The notes: generated by a model not told the origin, from the sequence alone. A DNA stretch of 64,000 nt from CAWIHA01 sp963835855 (GCA_963835855.1 CAWIHA010000034.1:25381-89380), one strand, 5' to 3'. Counted from the first letter of the stretch, positions 26,103 to 35,017 are shown. Program-made: numbers and translations.

Positions 26103-27509
26103 TCAAGAGATAGAAATCGCTTTGGCTTCCAGAATCGTACCAGCACCCCCATGGATCGGCTTGGAGGAAAACATAACTGAGACCGCAATACCGGCGATCC
26201 AGGCAAATGCAAATGCGTTGGCCGGAACGTACGAATTGAAATCGACGGTGCTGTGGATCAGCAGCGCTAACATCGACGCGAGGCACGCGATCGCGAGAGC
26301 GCGCCCTGCAGGAGACGTGTGCCGCACTACGGCCTTTGAGGCGGCAACAACAAACGAAAGTACCAGTACCAAACCCAATGCCCATCCTGGCAAACCGAGC
26401 TCGACCAGATACTGGAGGTAGTCGTTGTGGGCGGCATTGTCCGTCATCATCGGCGCGGATCGCTTGTATCGCATAAAGGCGGATTCATAACCGCCTAGCC
26501 CCGCCCCCGTGGCCACGTAGTCGGGAATCATGGGCAGAGTCTCCCGCCAAATCTCGAGCCGGTCCTGAGCTGACCACTGGTCAGGCGTGGAGATATCCGC
26601 GAAACGCGCGATCAGTTCATCCGGTGGAAGATAGATGAAGAGGAAAATCGCCGCGATTGGAAGCAACAGTAGCCATCTCCCGCGTTTCACTGTGAGGGCG
26701 CCCGCGATGACCAGCGTCGCGAGAGCAGTGACAAAACCCATCCGCGAAAGGGAGTGGATCGTACCAAGCAGCAACAGTGCGGACGCAGCAAACGCACCAC
26801 AGGCGACGAGCGTTGGCCGGAGCGATGACCTATGCCGCGAGGCGCGGCGCCAGAGGGCGGCCATGCCGTACATGACCGGGAACGGCAGCGCCATTTCCAA
26901 CAGCGCCGAGAAGTGATCGCGATTCGTATACGTGCCGCGTGCAGCGCCACCGGACGCGCCGGAATAGAACTGCACAATCCCGAGTACGGCCTCCAGGCAG
27001 GCCACGATGATAACCGGGAGGACGATCAGCCATGGCGTCCTGTTCTCGGAGGTACGCCACGTGATCTCGCGAACGATCAGGAAAACGAGAATGCAGCCGG
27101 CCAGATGCAGCCACCCCGCGAGCGTACCGGCCGGAAACACCGAAAGCTCGGCGTGCCCGCTTGCCGGAACGACGCCATCCAGCGCGGCTGCGATTGCCGC
27201 GCGCGGGGGCGAAACGATCCGCACCACGGCCTCCGGCAGCGGCGCTAATTGCAGCAACACCCACGCCGGCAAGGCCGCAAGCGCGATCGTCATGCTGCCG
27301 TTCAGCGGCGGCGCCTTAGGTCTCGCGAGCAGGCCGAAAGCCACAAGCGCAACGGCAAGGACGGCGATTTCCCAGTCCGCGATCCGAGCGCCGCCGGTCC
27401 GGAATGCGGCCCAGGCGAAGGATAGCGAAAGAACCGTGAGTGCGAAACTCTTCAAGTGGCGATTATCTCCGAATTCGCGGTTCGCCGCCATCCCCATGCT
27501 CGCTGTCAC
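26103..27509 (-). CDS. O-antigen ligase / Wzy_C family membrane protein
   Basis: A polytopic protein of 468 residues with about 11-12 helices. The large periplasmic loop contains GTYTNRDHFSALLEMALP and later GAGLGGYESAFMRYK and DNAAHNDYLQYLVELG, the arginine/histidine-bearing signature of the O-antigen ligase/polymerase family. The last helices end STVDFNSYVPANAFAFAWIAG. Such proteins transfer polymer from undecaprenyl diphosphate to lipid A or another acceptor, or polymerise. Since a separate Wzy-like gene exists (7207..8718), a ligase role is favoured. It is divergent from the TPR gene, with 147 bp between. Confidence 0.82.
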   Translation of the reverse strand: MTASMGMAANREFGDNRHLKSFALTVLSLSFAWAAFRTGGARIADWEIAVLAVALVAFGLLARPKAPPLNGSMTIALAALPAWVLLQLAPLPEAVVRIVSPPRAAIAAALDGVVPASGHAELSVFPAGTLAGWLHLAGCILVFLIVREITWRTSENRTPWLIVLPVIIVACLEAVLGIVQFYSGASGGAARGTYTNRDHFSALLEMALPFPVMYGMAALWRRASRHRSSLRPTLVACGAFAASALLLLGTIHSLSRMGFVTALATLVIAGALTVKRGRWLLLLPIAAIFLFIYLPPDELIARFADISTPDQWSAQDRLEIWRETLPMIPDYVATGAGLGGYESAFMRYKRSAPMMTDNAAHNDYLQYLVELGLPGWALGLVLVLSFVVAASKAVVRHTSPAGRALAIACLASMLALLIHSTVDFNSYVPANAFAFAWIAGIAVSVMFSSKPIHGGAGTILEAKAISIS

Positions 27510-27656
27510 CCATCCTGAAAGGCCCCTGCGCGCTGATCTGGTGGTACTCTGGAAGGCGCTATTTGCCGGCAGCCAGCAGGCCCGCCAAATGCAGGTGTGG
27601 GGCCTTCCGGCGCCGCTCGAGAACGCCTATGAAATGGGGACGCCGGTCGTAACAGT

Positions 27657-28865
27657 ATGCGCCGCGGTCCGCCCCTATTCGTGATCTTGCTGGCGGGCGT
27701 GGCTCTGTGCCTCGCGGCAGCGGGCATCTTGTATGAAAGCGGCGTGAAATCCGCTTTCCTCGATCGATATAACCTTCGCTGGAGGACATCGAGCGGGGAC
27801 CTCGCGATAGTCGCTTACGGGACTTTCCTCTCAGGCAAGACCGCGGAGGGGCTGGCGCTGTTTGAGCTAGCTCTCCGGCGCGATCCCGCGTCGCCCTTCC
27901 GCTGGTGCGATTACGGAGAGGCGCTGCTCGCCTCCGGCGACACGGCGCGCGCGCGCAAGTGCATGCTGCGCGGGCTGGAATTGGGACCGTCGAACGGCCC
28001 CATTCTTATGCGCGGCGTCAACTTCGCTTACCGCACGGACGACTCCGCGGCCGCGCTGCGCTATGGAAAGAGCCTGCTGGCCCTGGTGCCGGATTACGAT
28101 GGCTCCGTCTTCTCTGTGTGGAAGGGGATGGATCTGCCGATCGGCTCGGTGCTTGATCGAGGTTTGGCCGGCCGCCGCGCCGCCCAATCCTTCATGCGTT
28201 ATCTCATCGCCGGGCAATCCATGATGGCCGCCGGGCGAGCCTGGCCTTGGATGGAGCGCAGCGGATTCGCGGACGATCGGCTGGCGGACGATTACGTGGC
28301 CTTTCTGGTCCGTTCCAACGAGCCAGAGCAGGCCGCTCTGGCCTGGGCGCTCTACGCGGGGCGGCGCGAACCCAGCTACCCCGCTTCCAACGCCGTCTTC
28401 AACGGCAGCTTCGAGCGCGAGCCAACCGGTTGCGTCTTCGACTGGAAGATTACGCCTGTCGATGGCGCCGGCGCCGGGCGCGATTCGGCCGTTTCCGTCT
28501 GGGGGCGGTATTCGCTGCGGATCGGCTTCGATGGGACCGAAAACGTCGCTTATTCGCATGTTTCGCAGACGGTTCCGGTGCGCGCGGGCAGGTATCGCTT
28601 CGAGGCCCATTTGCGCACGGCTGATATCACCACGGATGAAGGCGTCGGCTTCCGTGTATTCGATCCGCAAGATCCAAGGCGCGTGGATGTGAAGACCGAA
28701 CGGCTCACCGGCACGCATGATTGGACGCGGGTAGGTGCGGACGTGCTCGTGCCGCCTGCGAGCAAGCTCCTGGAAATTCAGGTGATCCGTCTGCCCTCGC
28801 TGAAATTCGATAACAAGATTGGCGGCGCGGCGTGGATTGACGCGGTCAGCTTGCAGCGGCAGTGA
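27657..28865 (+). CDS. membrane-anchored TPR protein with a C-terminal jelly-roll-like domain
   Basis: An N-terminal hydrophobic anchor (LFVILLAGVALCLAAAGIL) is followed by at least two tetratricopeptide-like helical pairs (GLALFELALRRDPASPFRWCD and ARKCMLRGLELGPSNGP). The C-terminal 170 residues look like a galactose-binding/CBM-type beta sandwich (NAVFNGSFEREPTGCVFDWK and HVSQTVPVRAGRYRFEAHLR, ending in AAWIDAVSLQRQ). This pairing is often seen next to O-antigen ligase genes. A role in organising glycan export or binding is inference. Confidence 0.72.
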   Translation: MRRGPPLFVILLAGVALCLAAAGILYESGVKSAFLDRYNLRWRTSSGDLAIVAYGTFLSGKTAEGLALFELALRRDPASPFRWCDYGEALLASGDTARARKCMLRGLELGPSNGPILMRGVNFAYRTDDSAAALRYGKSLLALVPDYDGSVFSVWKGMDLPIGSVLDRGLAGRRAAQSFMRYLIAGQSMMAAGRAWPWMERSGFADDRLADDYVAFLVRSNEPEQAALAWALYAGRREPSYPASNAVFNGSFEREPTGCVFDWKITPVDGAGAGRDSAVSVWGRYSLRIGFDGTENVAYSHVSQTVPVRAGRYRFEAHLRTADITTDEGVGFRVFDPQDPRRVDVKTERLTGTHDWTRVGADVLVPPASKLLEIQVIRLPSLKFDNKIGGAAWIDAVSLQRQ

Positions 28866-28909
28866 CGGGGCTGGGGTTGAGTGCTATCCTAGCGGTCACA
28901 GAGTCCGTC

Positions 28910-29914
28910 ATGAGTGATCGTCGAGCGCGCTATTCGCAACTTGCTCCGTTGACAATTGAGGAGCGAAAGCACCTGAGTTTGCTGGCGACTAAATTCTTCT
29001 CGCCCCTGCAGTACCGCGGAATGTGCGCAGCCATAGACAAGGTGGCAGCGCCCGGCAAAAGTGAGCCCCTGGACGGCTTTGAGTTCTTGAAGTTTCTGGA
29101 GAAGACCGGCCAATTTCCGGAGCCCGACCGGCACCGTCGTCAGATCAACGAGTTGCTTTTACAGCTTTCGGACGCCCACATGCTTGCTGAAATGGGGTGG
29201 GGCAAGGAAGCGTACATTGGGAGGCGGTATTACTTCCTACGGGAGTTCACAGAAATAGAGCAGCAAGGTATCCTCTGGCTCGCGCCCGCGCTTGGCGCTG
29301 AATTCGTTCTCCAGATGTTTGCCTCGGTCGTTGTCCAGCTTGTCGGTGTCAAAGAACCCGGAGATGTACGCGCTGGAACCGGCCTAACGATTGCCCCGAA
29401 CTGGCTTCTGACTTGCGCTCACGTCTTGAGGGACATGAAGCTCAATCCAGCCCAATCATTTGCGGGCCGGGAGTATACGGTTGTAGATACGCGCTCTCAC
29501 CCCGATGTTGACGTCGGCTTGGTTAAGGTTGAGCCCTCGCTGCAGTGTCTTAAAGGCCTCGCCTTCCGCGACCCGGTCATTACCGAGACGGTGTTTACGA
29601 TCGGCTACCCGCGAGTCCCGATGTCGAAGAAGCCCTCACTCCTCATGCACCGAGGCGAGATCACCAATACCGAGATCGTTACATTTTCCGGCCAAAACCT
29701 GTTCCTATATTCAGCGATAGCTCGGCCCGGAAACAGCGGTGGACCGGTGATCGCTGCGACAGGAAACGTCGTAGGTATCGTTACTGAGGAACTAAACGAG
29801 AAATCCAATGATTTCCAAACGCCGTTCTATGGGGGTGTCGGCACGCGCGAGATTGTGAGAGTGATCGGAGAACTGGAGCCCGTCCTCAAAGTACCCGTTG
29901 AGGATTATCAATGA
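28910..29914 (+). CDS. trypsin-like serine protease with an unrecognised N-terminal domain
   Basis: The C-terminal half is a chymotrypsin-fold protease with a complete triad: His171 in LLTCAHVL, Asp201 in HPDVDVGLVKVE and Ser276 in RPGNSGGPVI (numbered from the ATG at 28910). The first 130 residues are helical and soluble, with LTIEERKHLSLLATKFFS and an INELLLQLSDAHMLAEMGWG segment that could be winged-helix-like. There is no signal peptide, so it probably works in the cytoplasm. A GTG at 28862 overlaps the upstream stop, but the 16 extra residues look non-coding. N-terminal recognition domains fused to trypsin occur in bacterial conflict systems; no effector partner is adjacent. Confidence 0.8.
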   Translation: MSDRRARYSQLAPLTIEERKHLSLLATKFFSPLQYRGMCAAIDKVAAPGKSEPLDGFEFLKFLEKTGQFPEPDRHRRQINELLLQLSDAHMLAEMGWGKEAYIGRRYYFLREFTEIEQQGILWLAPALGAEFVLQMFASVVVQLVGVKEPGDVRAGTGLTIAPNWLLTCAHVLRDMKLNPAQSFAGREYTVVDTRSHPDVDVGLVKVEPSLQCLKGLAFRDPVITETVFTIGYPRVPMSKKPSLLMHRGEITNTEIVTFSGQNLFLYSAIARPGNSGGPVIAATGNVVGIVTEELNEKSNDFQTPFYGGVGTREIVRVIGELEPVLKVPVEDYQ

Positions 29915-29961
29915 TATAGATAACGGGCTGGGCATCGTGAGTTTGCTGAACGGGATATGCC

Positions 29962-30313
29962 TGGTGGAGGCGGCGGGAGTTGAACCCGCGTCCGAGAAAG
30001 TCCGCGATGGGAGCCTACGTGCGTAGCCGGCTCGGCATTTTTGGCCGCCGCTGTCAGAGCCGGCAAGAACAACCGCGGCCTAGTCCGATTGATCTCGGCC
30101 TGGGGCTACGGACCGAAGCCTTGCGCCTATCCCGCAAAATGACGCTCACTAACTGGCGGGCGGGCCCGCCGGCCGGAGCGGCCGCCTAACGAATTAGGCA
30201 GCGAATGCAAACTGCGTATTGGCAGTTTTTGGTTTCCGATCGTTTAACGGGAGCTCGGAACCCGGCACGCCTCTACACCTCAGATTCGATCCCGTCGAAT
30301 CCGTTACGCCCCC
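29962..30313 (-). ncRNA. ssrA: transfer-messenger RNA (tmRNA)
   Basis: On the minus strand the 5' end reads GGGGGCGTAACGGATTCGAC and the 3' end carries a T-arm/acceptor sequence ending in CCTCCACCA with an encoded CCA, both hallmarks of tmRNA. The length, 352 nucleotides, is typical. The resume frame at 30223..30194 reads GCC AAT ACG CAG TTT GCA TTC GCT GCC TAA, giving the tag ANTQFAFAA, which ends in the AA degron used by ClpXP. A -10 box TATAAT lies at 30319-30324, six bases before the 5' end. The gene sits 52 bases downstream of clpP. Confidence 0.95.
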
Positions 30314-30318
30314 AAGCC

Positions 30319-30324
30319 ATTATA
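30319..30324 (-). promoter_or_regulatory. -10 box of the tmRNA promoter
   Basis: A perfect TATAAT on the minus strand ends six bases before the mature 5' G of tmRNA. The hexamer 17 bases upstream (CCCCGA) is not a good -35 box, so the promoter may depend on other contacts. Confidence 0.5.
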
Positions 30325-30365
30325 GCGCGGCGCAACGAATTTCGGGGCAGCGGTTCTGCCGGCCA

Positions 30366-30983
30366 CTAAACCTTAACCACCGGGGCAAGCTCGCGGCTCG
30401 TGATCACGCGGTCGATCATCCCGTAGTCGAGCGCCTGGTCCGGATCCATGATGTAATCGCGGTCCACGTCCCGCGCGATCTTTTCTTCGGGCTGGCCGGT
30501 GGCCTCGGCCAGCATCTGATTGAGCATCGCGCGCATGCGGAGGATTTCCCTGGCGTAGATATCGATGTCCGCCGCCTGCCCCGCCAGGCCGCTCATCGAG
30601 GGCTGGTGAATCAGGATGCGCGAGTGCGGCAGACTGTAGCGCTTGCCCTTGGCCCCCCCGGCGAGCAGCACCGCCGCCATCGAGGCCGCTTGGCCCACGC
30701 AGATCGTCACGATATCGGGTTCGACGAAGCGCATGGTGTCCAGAATCGCAAGCCCCGACGAGATCGAACCTCCCGGCGAGTTGATGTACAGCGAGATGTC
30801 GCGCTGCGGATCCTCCGCCGCCAGAAAGAGCATCTGGGCGATCACCAGATTTGCGACGTTGTCGTCGATCGGCGTCCCCAGGAAGATGATGTTCTCTTTC
30901 AGCAGCCGGGAATAGATGTCATAGGCGCGCTCTCCCCGCGAGGTCTGTTCGACCACCATAGGGACCAGGACGGAATTGTCCAT
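30366..30983 (-). CDS. clpP: ATP-dependent Clp protease proteolytic subunit
   Basis: A 205-residue serine peptidase that forms the two-ring chamber fed by ClpX or ClpA/C. The triad is visible: Ser101 in GQAASMAAV, His126 in SRILIHQP and Asp176 in RDVDRDYIM. The N-terminus LVPMVVEQTSRGERAYDIYS is the conserved start of the mature enzyme, so little or no propeptide is removed. GGAGGAG lies just before the ATG. It follows the Rrf2 gene by 36 bases on the same strand, and tmRNA follows it, placing the tagging RNA beside the protease that degrades tagged proteins. No clpX lies next to it. Confidence 0.96.
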   Translation of the reverse strand: MDNSVLVPMVVEQTSRGERAYDIYSRLLKENIIFLGTPIDDNVANLVIAQMLFLAAEDPQRDISLYINSPGGSISSGLAILDTMRFVEPDIVTICVGQAASMAAVLLAGGAKGKRYSLPHSRILIHQPSMSGLAGQAADIDIYAREILRMRAMLNQMLAEATGQPEEKIARDVDRDYIMDPDQALDYGMIDRVITSRELAPVVKV

Positions 30984-30998
30984 TCGGGTTCTCCTCCG

Positions 30999-31018
30999 CG
31001 ACCCGACTGAACGGGTCG
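30999..31018 (-). other. hairpin between the Rrf2 gene and clpP
   Basis: The 36-base gap contains CGACCCG and CGGGTCG, which pair perfectly around a six-base loop. No T tract follows on the minus strand, so it looks more like an RNA-stability or processing element than a full terminator. Confidence 0.45.
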
Positions 31019-31019
31019 A

Positions 31020-31487
31020 CTACTTCTTGCCGCCGCCAGCCCGCTTCACTTTTGGCGCTTTTCCTAAAGCGCGGCGCTTCTGCTCCAGGGCCGCCGCCAG
31101 GCTCGCGATCGTGGTCTGCTCCAAGTACTCCATGATACGCGAGCGGAGCGCTTTCCAGGAGTCGTGCATGCCGCAGGGCGCCTCGTCGGTGCACTCGGCA
31201 AGCCCGCTCACGCACTTCTGGTAGTCGCTTACACCATCCAACGCCTCGACCAGTTGGATCAGACTGATGTCCTCAGCCGGAACGCGCAGGCAGAAGCCGC
31301 CGGTCGGGCCCTTGCTGGATCGAAGCAGGCCCTTGCGCGCCAGTTGCTGCAAAATCTTCGCCAGGAAGTGAGCCGGAATGCCTTCTTGTGCGGCAATGTG
31401 CTTCACCATGGCGTACTTCCCGTCCGGAACCTGAGCCAGGTTCACGCATGCCCTTATCGCGTACTCGGTGGATCGCGAATAGATCAT
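31020..31487 (-). CDS. Rrf2-family transcriptional regulator with an IscR-like cysteine triad
   Basis: The winged-helix part begins MIYSRSTEYAIRACVNLA, as in IscR/Rrf2 proteins, with recognition helix IPAHFLAKILQQLARKG. Three cysteines at 92, 99 and 105 (KCVSGLAEC and DEAPC) occupy the [2Fe-2S] ligand loop found in IscR (92, 98, 104), so it probably senses Fe-S or redox state. The lysine-rich tail is not conserved in the family. The ATG at 31487 has GGGGAAG before it; an extension to 31520 looks non-coding. No isc or suf genes are nearby, but clpP is downstream in the same direction. Confidence 0.88.
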   Translation of the reverse strand: MIYSRSTEYAIRACVNLAQVPDGKYAMVKHIAAQEGIPAHFLAKILQQLARKGLLRSSKGPTGGFCLRVPAEDISLIQLVEALDGVSDYQKCVSGLAECTDEAPCGMHDSWKALRSRIMEYLEQTTIASLAAALEQKRRALGKAPKVKRAGGGKK

Positions 31488-31529
31488 GTGAGTCTTCCCC
31501 CCTCCCGAAAGGCAGATCAATACTTCTTT

Positions 31530-31559
31530 ATCTTAAAACAAACCTCCACTCCTATGCAA
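31530..31559 (-). promoter_or_regulatory. promoter of the Rrf2-clpP unit
   Basis: On the minus strand TTGCAT (31554-31559) and TAAGAT (31530-31535) are separated by 18 bases, 43 bases before the Rrf2 start codon. Rrf2 regulators usually repress their own promoter; no operator was defined here. Confidence 0.5.
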
Positions 31560-31734
31560 GAGTCCTCTCCACTGTCCTTCACCCTCCGGCTCTTTTACTC
31601 CACAATAGCAGTTTTTTGGCCCCCGGAGCCCGCTGCGGCGGAAAGGCATCTGCCGAATTTCTGAGCTTCAAGATCCGGCGCGAATCACCGATAAGCCAGT
31701 TAGGAGCATCAAGAGAACCGCATTCCGCCCGTCT

Positions 31735-32748
31735 ATGCAAGTGCTGATCGCTGACGATGACACGGTTTCCCGCCGCCTGCTGGCGAACATGCTGAAGAAG
31801 TGGGACTACGAAGTGCTGCCGGCGTGCGATGGGACGGAGGCCTGGGGACTGCTACAACAAGACGATGCTCCCCGGCTGGCGATCCTCGACTGGATGATGC
31901 CCGGCCTGACCGGGCCGGCGGTGTGCCGCGAAGTCCGCCGGCACCGGAAGGAGCCGTACACGTACATCCTACTGCTCACCGCGCGAAATCAGAAGGAGGA
32001 CCTCATCGAAGGCATGGAGTCCGGCGCCGACGACTACATCACGAAGCCCTTTGACGCACAGGAACTGAAAGTACGGCTCCGCGCCGGCCGGCGCATCCTC
32101 GAACTTCAGTCCGAGCTCCTTTCGGCGCGTGAGGCGCTGCGCGAACAGGCCACGCGCGATCCGCTGACCTGTCTCTGGAACCGCTATTCGATTTTCGACA
32201 TCCTGAATGGAGAGATAAACCGCGCCGAGCGCGAAGGCTCTATCCTCGCGGTCGTCATGGCGGACCTGGACCACTTCAAAGAGGTCAACGACACCTACGG
32301 CCACCTGGCCGGGGACTCGGTCTTGCGGGAGGCCGCCCGGCGCATGGCGTCATCGCTGCGCAGCTACGACGCCGTGGGGCGGTACGGCGGCGAAGAGTTC
32401 CTGGTTGTGCTGCCCGGCTCGAGCATGGCCAGCGCCCTGAACCTGGCAGAGCGCCTGCGGTCGATCATGGCCGTTGAACCGATGAATGTCGCCGAAAGCT
32501 CGCTCCGAATCAGCGTAAGCCTTGGCGTGACGGCAAGCGCCAGGGGAATGCACGCGACTCCCGAGATGCTCATCCGCGCGGCCGACGCGGCGCTGTATCG
32601 CGCCAAGGCGCTGGGACGCAACCGCGTGGAATGGAATGCACTGGCTGCCGTGGCCCCGGAGCGCGCGGCAGCGGAGGTTCCTACCGGGCCGGCGCCGGAG
32701 CGGCCGCTCGAGCCGGCGATTTCTGCTGAGCCACTTGGAAGTGGCTGA
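31735..32748 (+). CDS. response regulator with GGDEF output (diguanylate cyclase)
   Basis: The receiver domain (1-120) has the acidic pair ADDD, phosphoacceptor Asp52 in AILDWMMPG and Lys104 in YITKPF. The GGDEF domain has the active-site GGEEF at 218-222 and an upstream inhibitory I-site RSYD at 209-212, exactly five residues before it, so product feedback is expected. The enzyme would make cyclic di-GMP from two GTP on phosphorylation, as PleD-like proteins do. The last 35 residues are a proline/alanine tail that overlaps the convergent amidase gene by 68 bp. No histidine kinase is adjacent. Confidence 0.93.
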   Translation: MQVLIADDDTVSRRLLANMLKKWDYEVLPACDGTEAWGLLQQDDAPRLAILDWMMPGLTGPAVCREVRRHRKEPYTYILLLTARNQKEDLIEGMESGADDYITKPFDAQELKVRLRAGRRILELQSELLSAREALREQATRDPLTCLWNRYSIFDILNGEINRAEREGSILAVVMADLDHFKEVNDTYGHLAGDSVLREAARRMASSLRSYDAVGRYGGEEFLVVLPGSSMASALNLAERLRSIMAVEPMNVAESSLRISVSLGVTASARGMHATPEMLIRAADAALYRAKALGRNRVEWNALAAVAPERAAAEVPTGPAPERPLEPAISAEPLGSG

Positions 32749-34141
32749 GCGTGTTCACGTATTGTGAAACGCCTTTGAACAGTGCTTCAGCGATGCGCTG
32801 CCGGTACGCCGGACGCTTCAGCAACTTTTCCTCCCGTGGATTGCTCAAGAACGCGATCTCGGCAAGCACTGAAGGCATCTGCGCCCCGACCAGGACTACG
32901 AATGGCGCCTTCTTCACTCCGCGGTTCTTGACCGGCTTGCCGTGCGGCACGCCGAGGTAGAGCGCCCTTTGAATCGCGCCGGCGAATTCGCGCGACTCCT
33001 GCACCTTCTCCTTTAAGGCGATCTCCTGGACAAGCGTCTGTAAATCGTAGATGGATGTCTGAGAGGTCGCGTTCTCGCGCGCCGCAACCTCGAGCGCGCT
33101 CTCGGAAGTCGTAAAGTTCAGGTAGTAGGTTTCCGTCCCTGCGATCGAGGGTGTCCGCGACGAATTCGCGTGAATCGAGAGGAACAGATCCGCTTTCTTT
33201 TCGTTCGCGATTTGGGTGCGCGTCTCGAGCGGGACGAACGTGTCGTCACTGCGCGTATAAATGACTTCACTGCCGAGGCGCGCGCTGACCAACGTGCCGA
33301 GCCGCTTGGCCACATCGAGCACCAGCGTCTTCTCTTCCAGGCCGCTGGGCCCGATGGTTCCGGTGTCGTGGCCGCCGTGGCCCGGATCGATTACCACGCG
33401 CTCGAGCTTCAACCCCAGTACCCTGATGAGCGAGCGGTCCCCATTACTGTCGGTCCGGGCTGCAAGGGCGACCTCCGGATGATTCTTCGGCGCGGGCTTC
33501 TCAGGCCGGGCCGCAGTCGCCGGAGGCTCGAGTTTCGCAGCTGGAATCGGATGCGGCGTGGACTCGAGTTTGGGGGAGGCAATTGGGCTCGGTGGCGGTT
33601 CGGAATATCGAGTGGGAAGCGGGGGCGGCGGCAGATCGGATTTTGAAACCTCCACCATAACCTGGCCAGTCGCGGGCGCGGGTTCTTCGATCGGAGGCGG
33701 CTCGGGGATGGAATGGCTGCCGGTGACGCTCCGTGCGGGTGGCGTGGCCCAAATGTGACCGCCAAGCCGCAACTCGATGATCAGCCGGTCCGGGTTGGTG
33801 AGCTGGGAGACGGAGAACTTGACCGGCGCGGCGAGATCGAGCACCACGCGCGCCATGTCCGGACGCCTCTGTGCGATGCGGATTCGCCTCACCAGCCGGT
33901 CGCCCACCGCGATGGTCTCGAGGGCGCGCTGGCTGTGCCGCACGCCGGGCAAGTCGAAGACTAAACGGTCCGGTTTTTCGACTCGCTCAGAGCGGTACCG
34001 GAGCTCGCCGTCGGTCTCAATGGCGATACGCGTCACTTCGCCGAGCGACCAGAAGCGAACAGCCGTTACCCGCGTCGCTGCGGTCTGGCCAAGCGCCGCG
34101 GCCGAGAGCAAGGCGGCGCCGGCGCAGGTGAGTCGTTTCAT
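32681..34141 (-). CDS. N-acetylmuramoyl-L-alanine amidase with AMIN domain (AmiC-like)
   Basis: A signal peptide (LTCAGAALLSAAALGQTAA) leads into an AMIN domain (about 22-125; VRFWSLGEVTRIAIETDGEL and RLVFDLPGVRHSQ). A long proline-rich linker and the Amidase_3 catalytic domain follow. The zinc site is visible as VIDPGHGGHDTGT, LFLSIHANSS and LAEIAFLSNP. It cleaves the stem peptide from MurNAc in the periplasm, as in daughter-cell separation. The start overlaps the lytic transglycosylase gene by 4 bp. The C-terminus overlaps the convergent cyclase gene. Confidence 0.93.
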   Translation of the reverse strand: MKRLTCAGAALLSAAALGQTAATRVTAVRFWSLGEVTRIAIETDGELRYRSERVEKPDRLVFDLPGVRHSQRALETIAVGDRLVRRIRIAQRRPDMARVVLDLAAPVKFSVSQLTNPDRLIIELRLGGHIWATPPARSVTGSHSIPEPPPIEEPAPATGQVMVEVSKSDLPPPPLPTRYSEPPPSPIASPKLESTPHPIPAAKLEPPATAARPEKPAPKNHPEVALAARTDSNGDRSLIRVLGLKLERVVIDPGHGGHDTGTIGPSGLEEKTLVLDVAKRLGTLVSARLGSEVIYTRSDDTFVPLETRTQIANEKKADLFLSIHANSSRTPSIAGTETYYLNFTTSESALEVAARENATSQTSIYDLQTLVQEIALKEKVQESREFAGAIQRALYLGVPHGKPVKNRGVKKAPFVVLVGAQMPSVLAEIAFLSNPREEKLLKRPAYRQRIAEALFKGVSQYVNTLSHFQVAQQKSPARAAAPAPAR

Positions 34142-34854
34142 GGCGCCGGCCGTGTTTGGAGATGAAGCGTGCCTTTGGAATCGATATACTGCTCGATTAG
34201 CGGATGGGCATCCGCGGCCAGCCCCGGCTCTAGCCGGCCTTTCGCTTGAGCGGCCCGCGCCGCCTCATCCCATTTCTTGGCGACCTTGGAGATGTACTGG
34301 TTGGTCTCGTGGTAGGGTGGCACGCCGCCGTACTTCAAAACCGCGCCTTCCCCGGCGTTGTAGGCCGCGAGCGCGAGCTTGGAGTCGCCAAATAGCGCGA
34401 ACAAATACTTCAGGTAGCGCACGCCGCCATCGATGTTCTCCCAGGGATTGAACGTGTCCTTGACCGCAAGCCGCGTGGCTGTGTCCGGCATCAGTTGCAT
34501 CAGCCCTTGCGCGCCCCTCGGCGAGACCGCGAACGGATTGTAATTGCTTTCGACCTGGATCACCGAATGGACGAGCAACGGATCGAGATCGTACCGGATG
34601 GCGGCCTCATCGATGAGGCGGTTCACAGGGAAAAGGGAGGCCGCCAATTCGTGCGTCCTGGATTGCCGGCCGTCCCCGGTTTTCGCAGGCAGTGCAGGGC
34701 GGTGCGGCGCGACGATCGTGCGCACCAGGCGTCCCGTGCGGCGATCGGTCCGGACGACTGAGGCGAGCTTGACCTCCTGCACCTCCGGCGGGGCGGCCTG
34801 AAGCGCCGCCAGAGTGGCTGCGCATCCCCAAGTGACTATCAAACAAAAACGCAT
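34138..34854 (-). CDS. soluble lytic murein transglycosylase-like protein (SLT)
   Basis: A signal peptide (MRFCLIVTWGCAATLAALQA) precedes an SLT fold with catalytic Glu102 in VIQVESNYNPFAVSPRGAQ. LMQLMPDTA, then NPWENIDGGVRYLKYL and LALAAYNAGEGAV, are the family motifs. The enzyme cleaves the MurNAc-GlcNAc bond and forms anhydro-MurNAc. Coupling with the amidase gene (4-bp overlap) suggests that the two act together on septal peptidoglycan. Confidence 0.93.
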   Translation of the reverse strand: MRFCLIVTWGCAATLAALQAAPPEVQEVKLASVVRTDRRTGRLVRTIVAPHRPALPAKTGDGRQSRTHELAASLFPVNRLIDEAAIRYDLDPLLVHSVIQVESNYNPFAVSPRGAQGLMQLMPDTATRLAVKDTFNPWENIDGGVRYLKYLFALFGDSKLALAAYNAGEGAVLKYGGVPPYHETNQYISKVAKKWDEAARAAQAKGRLEPGLAADAHPLIEQYIDSKGTLHLQTRPAP

Positions 34855-35017
34855 GTCCTTGTTTTATACCAATTGTACGCCATCGGGCGACGGCAGGCTA
34901 CCCCCAATCCCACCGATGGTATCATTTTTGGCATGGAGCAGCGCCCGCGGCTGGCTGGCCGCGCCGGCCTCGTCCTGGCGGCTCATTTGCGGCCATGTCC
35001 CCGGCGGCGAACGCGCC

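Noticed and set aside
27007..27684. 225-residue plus-strand frame opposite the O-antigen ligase start
   Set aside because: Mostly antisense of the ligase; the last part is open in the divergent gap but overlaps the start of the TPR gene and has no homologue I recognise.
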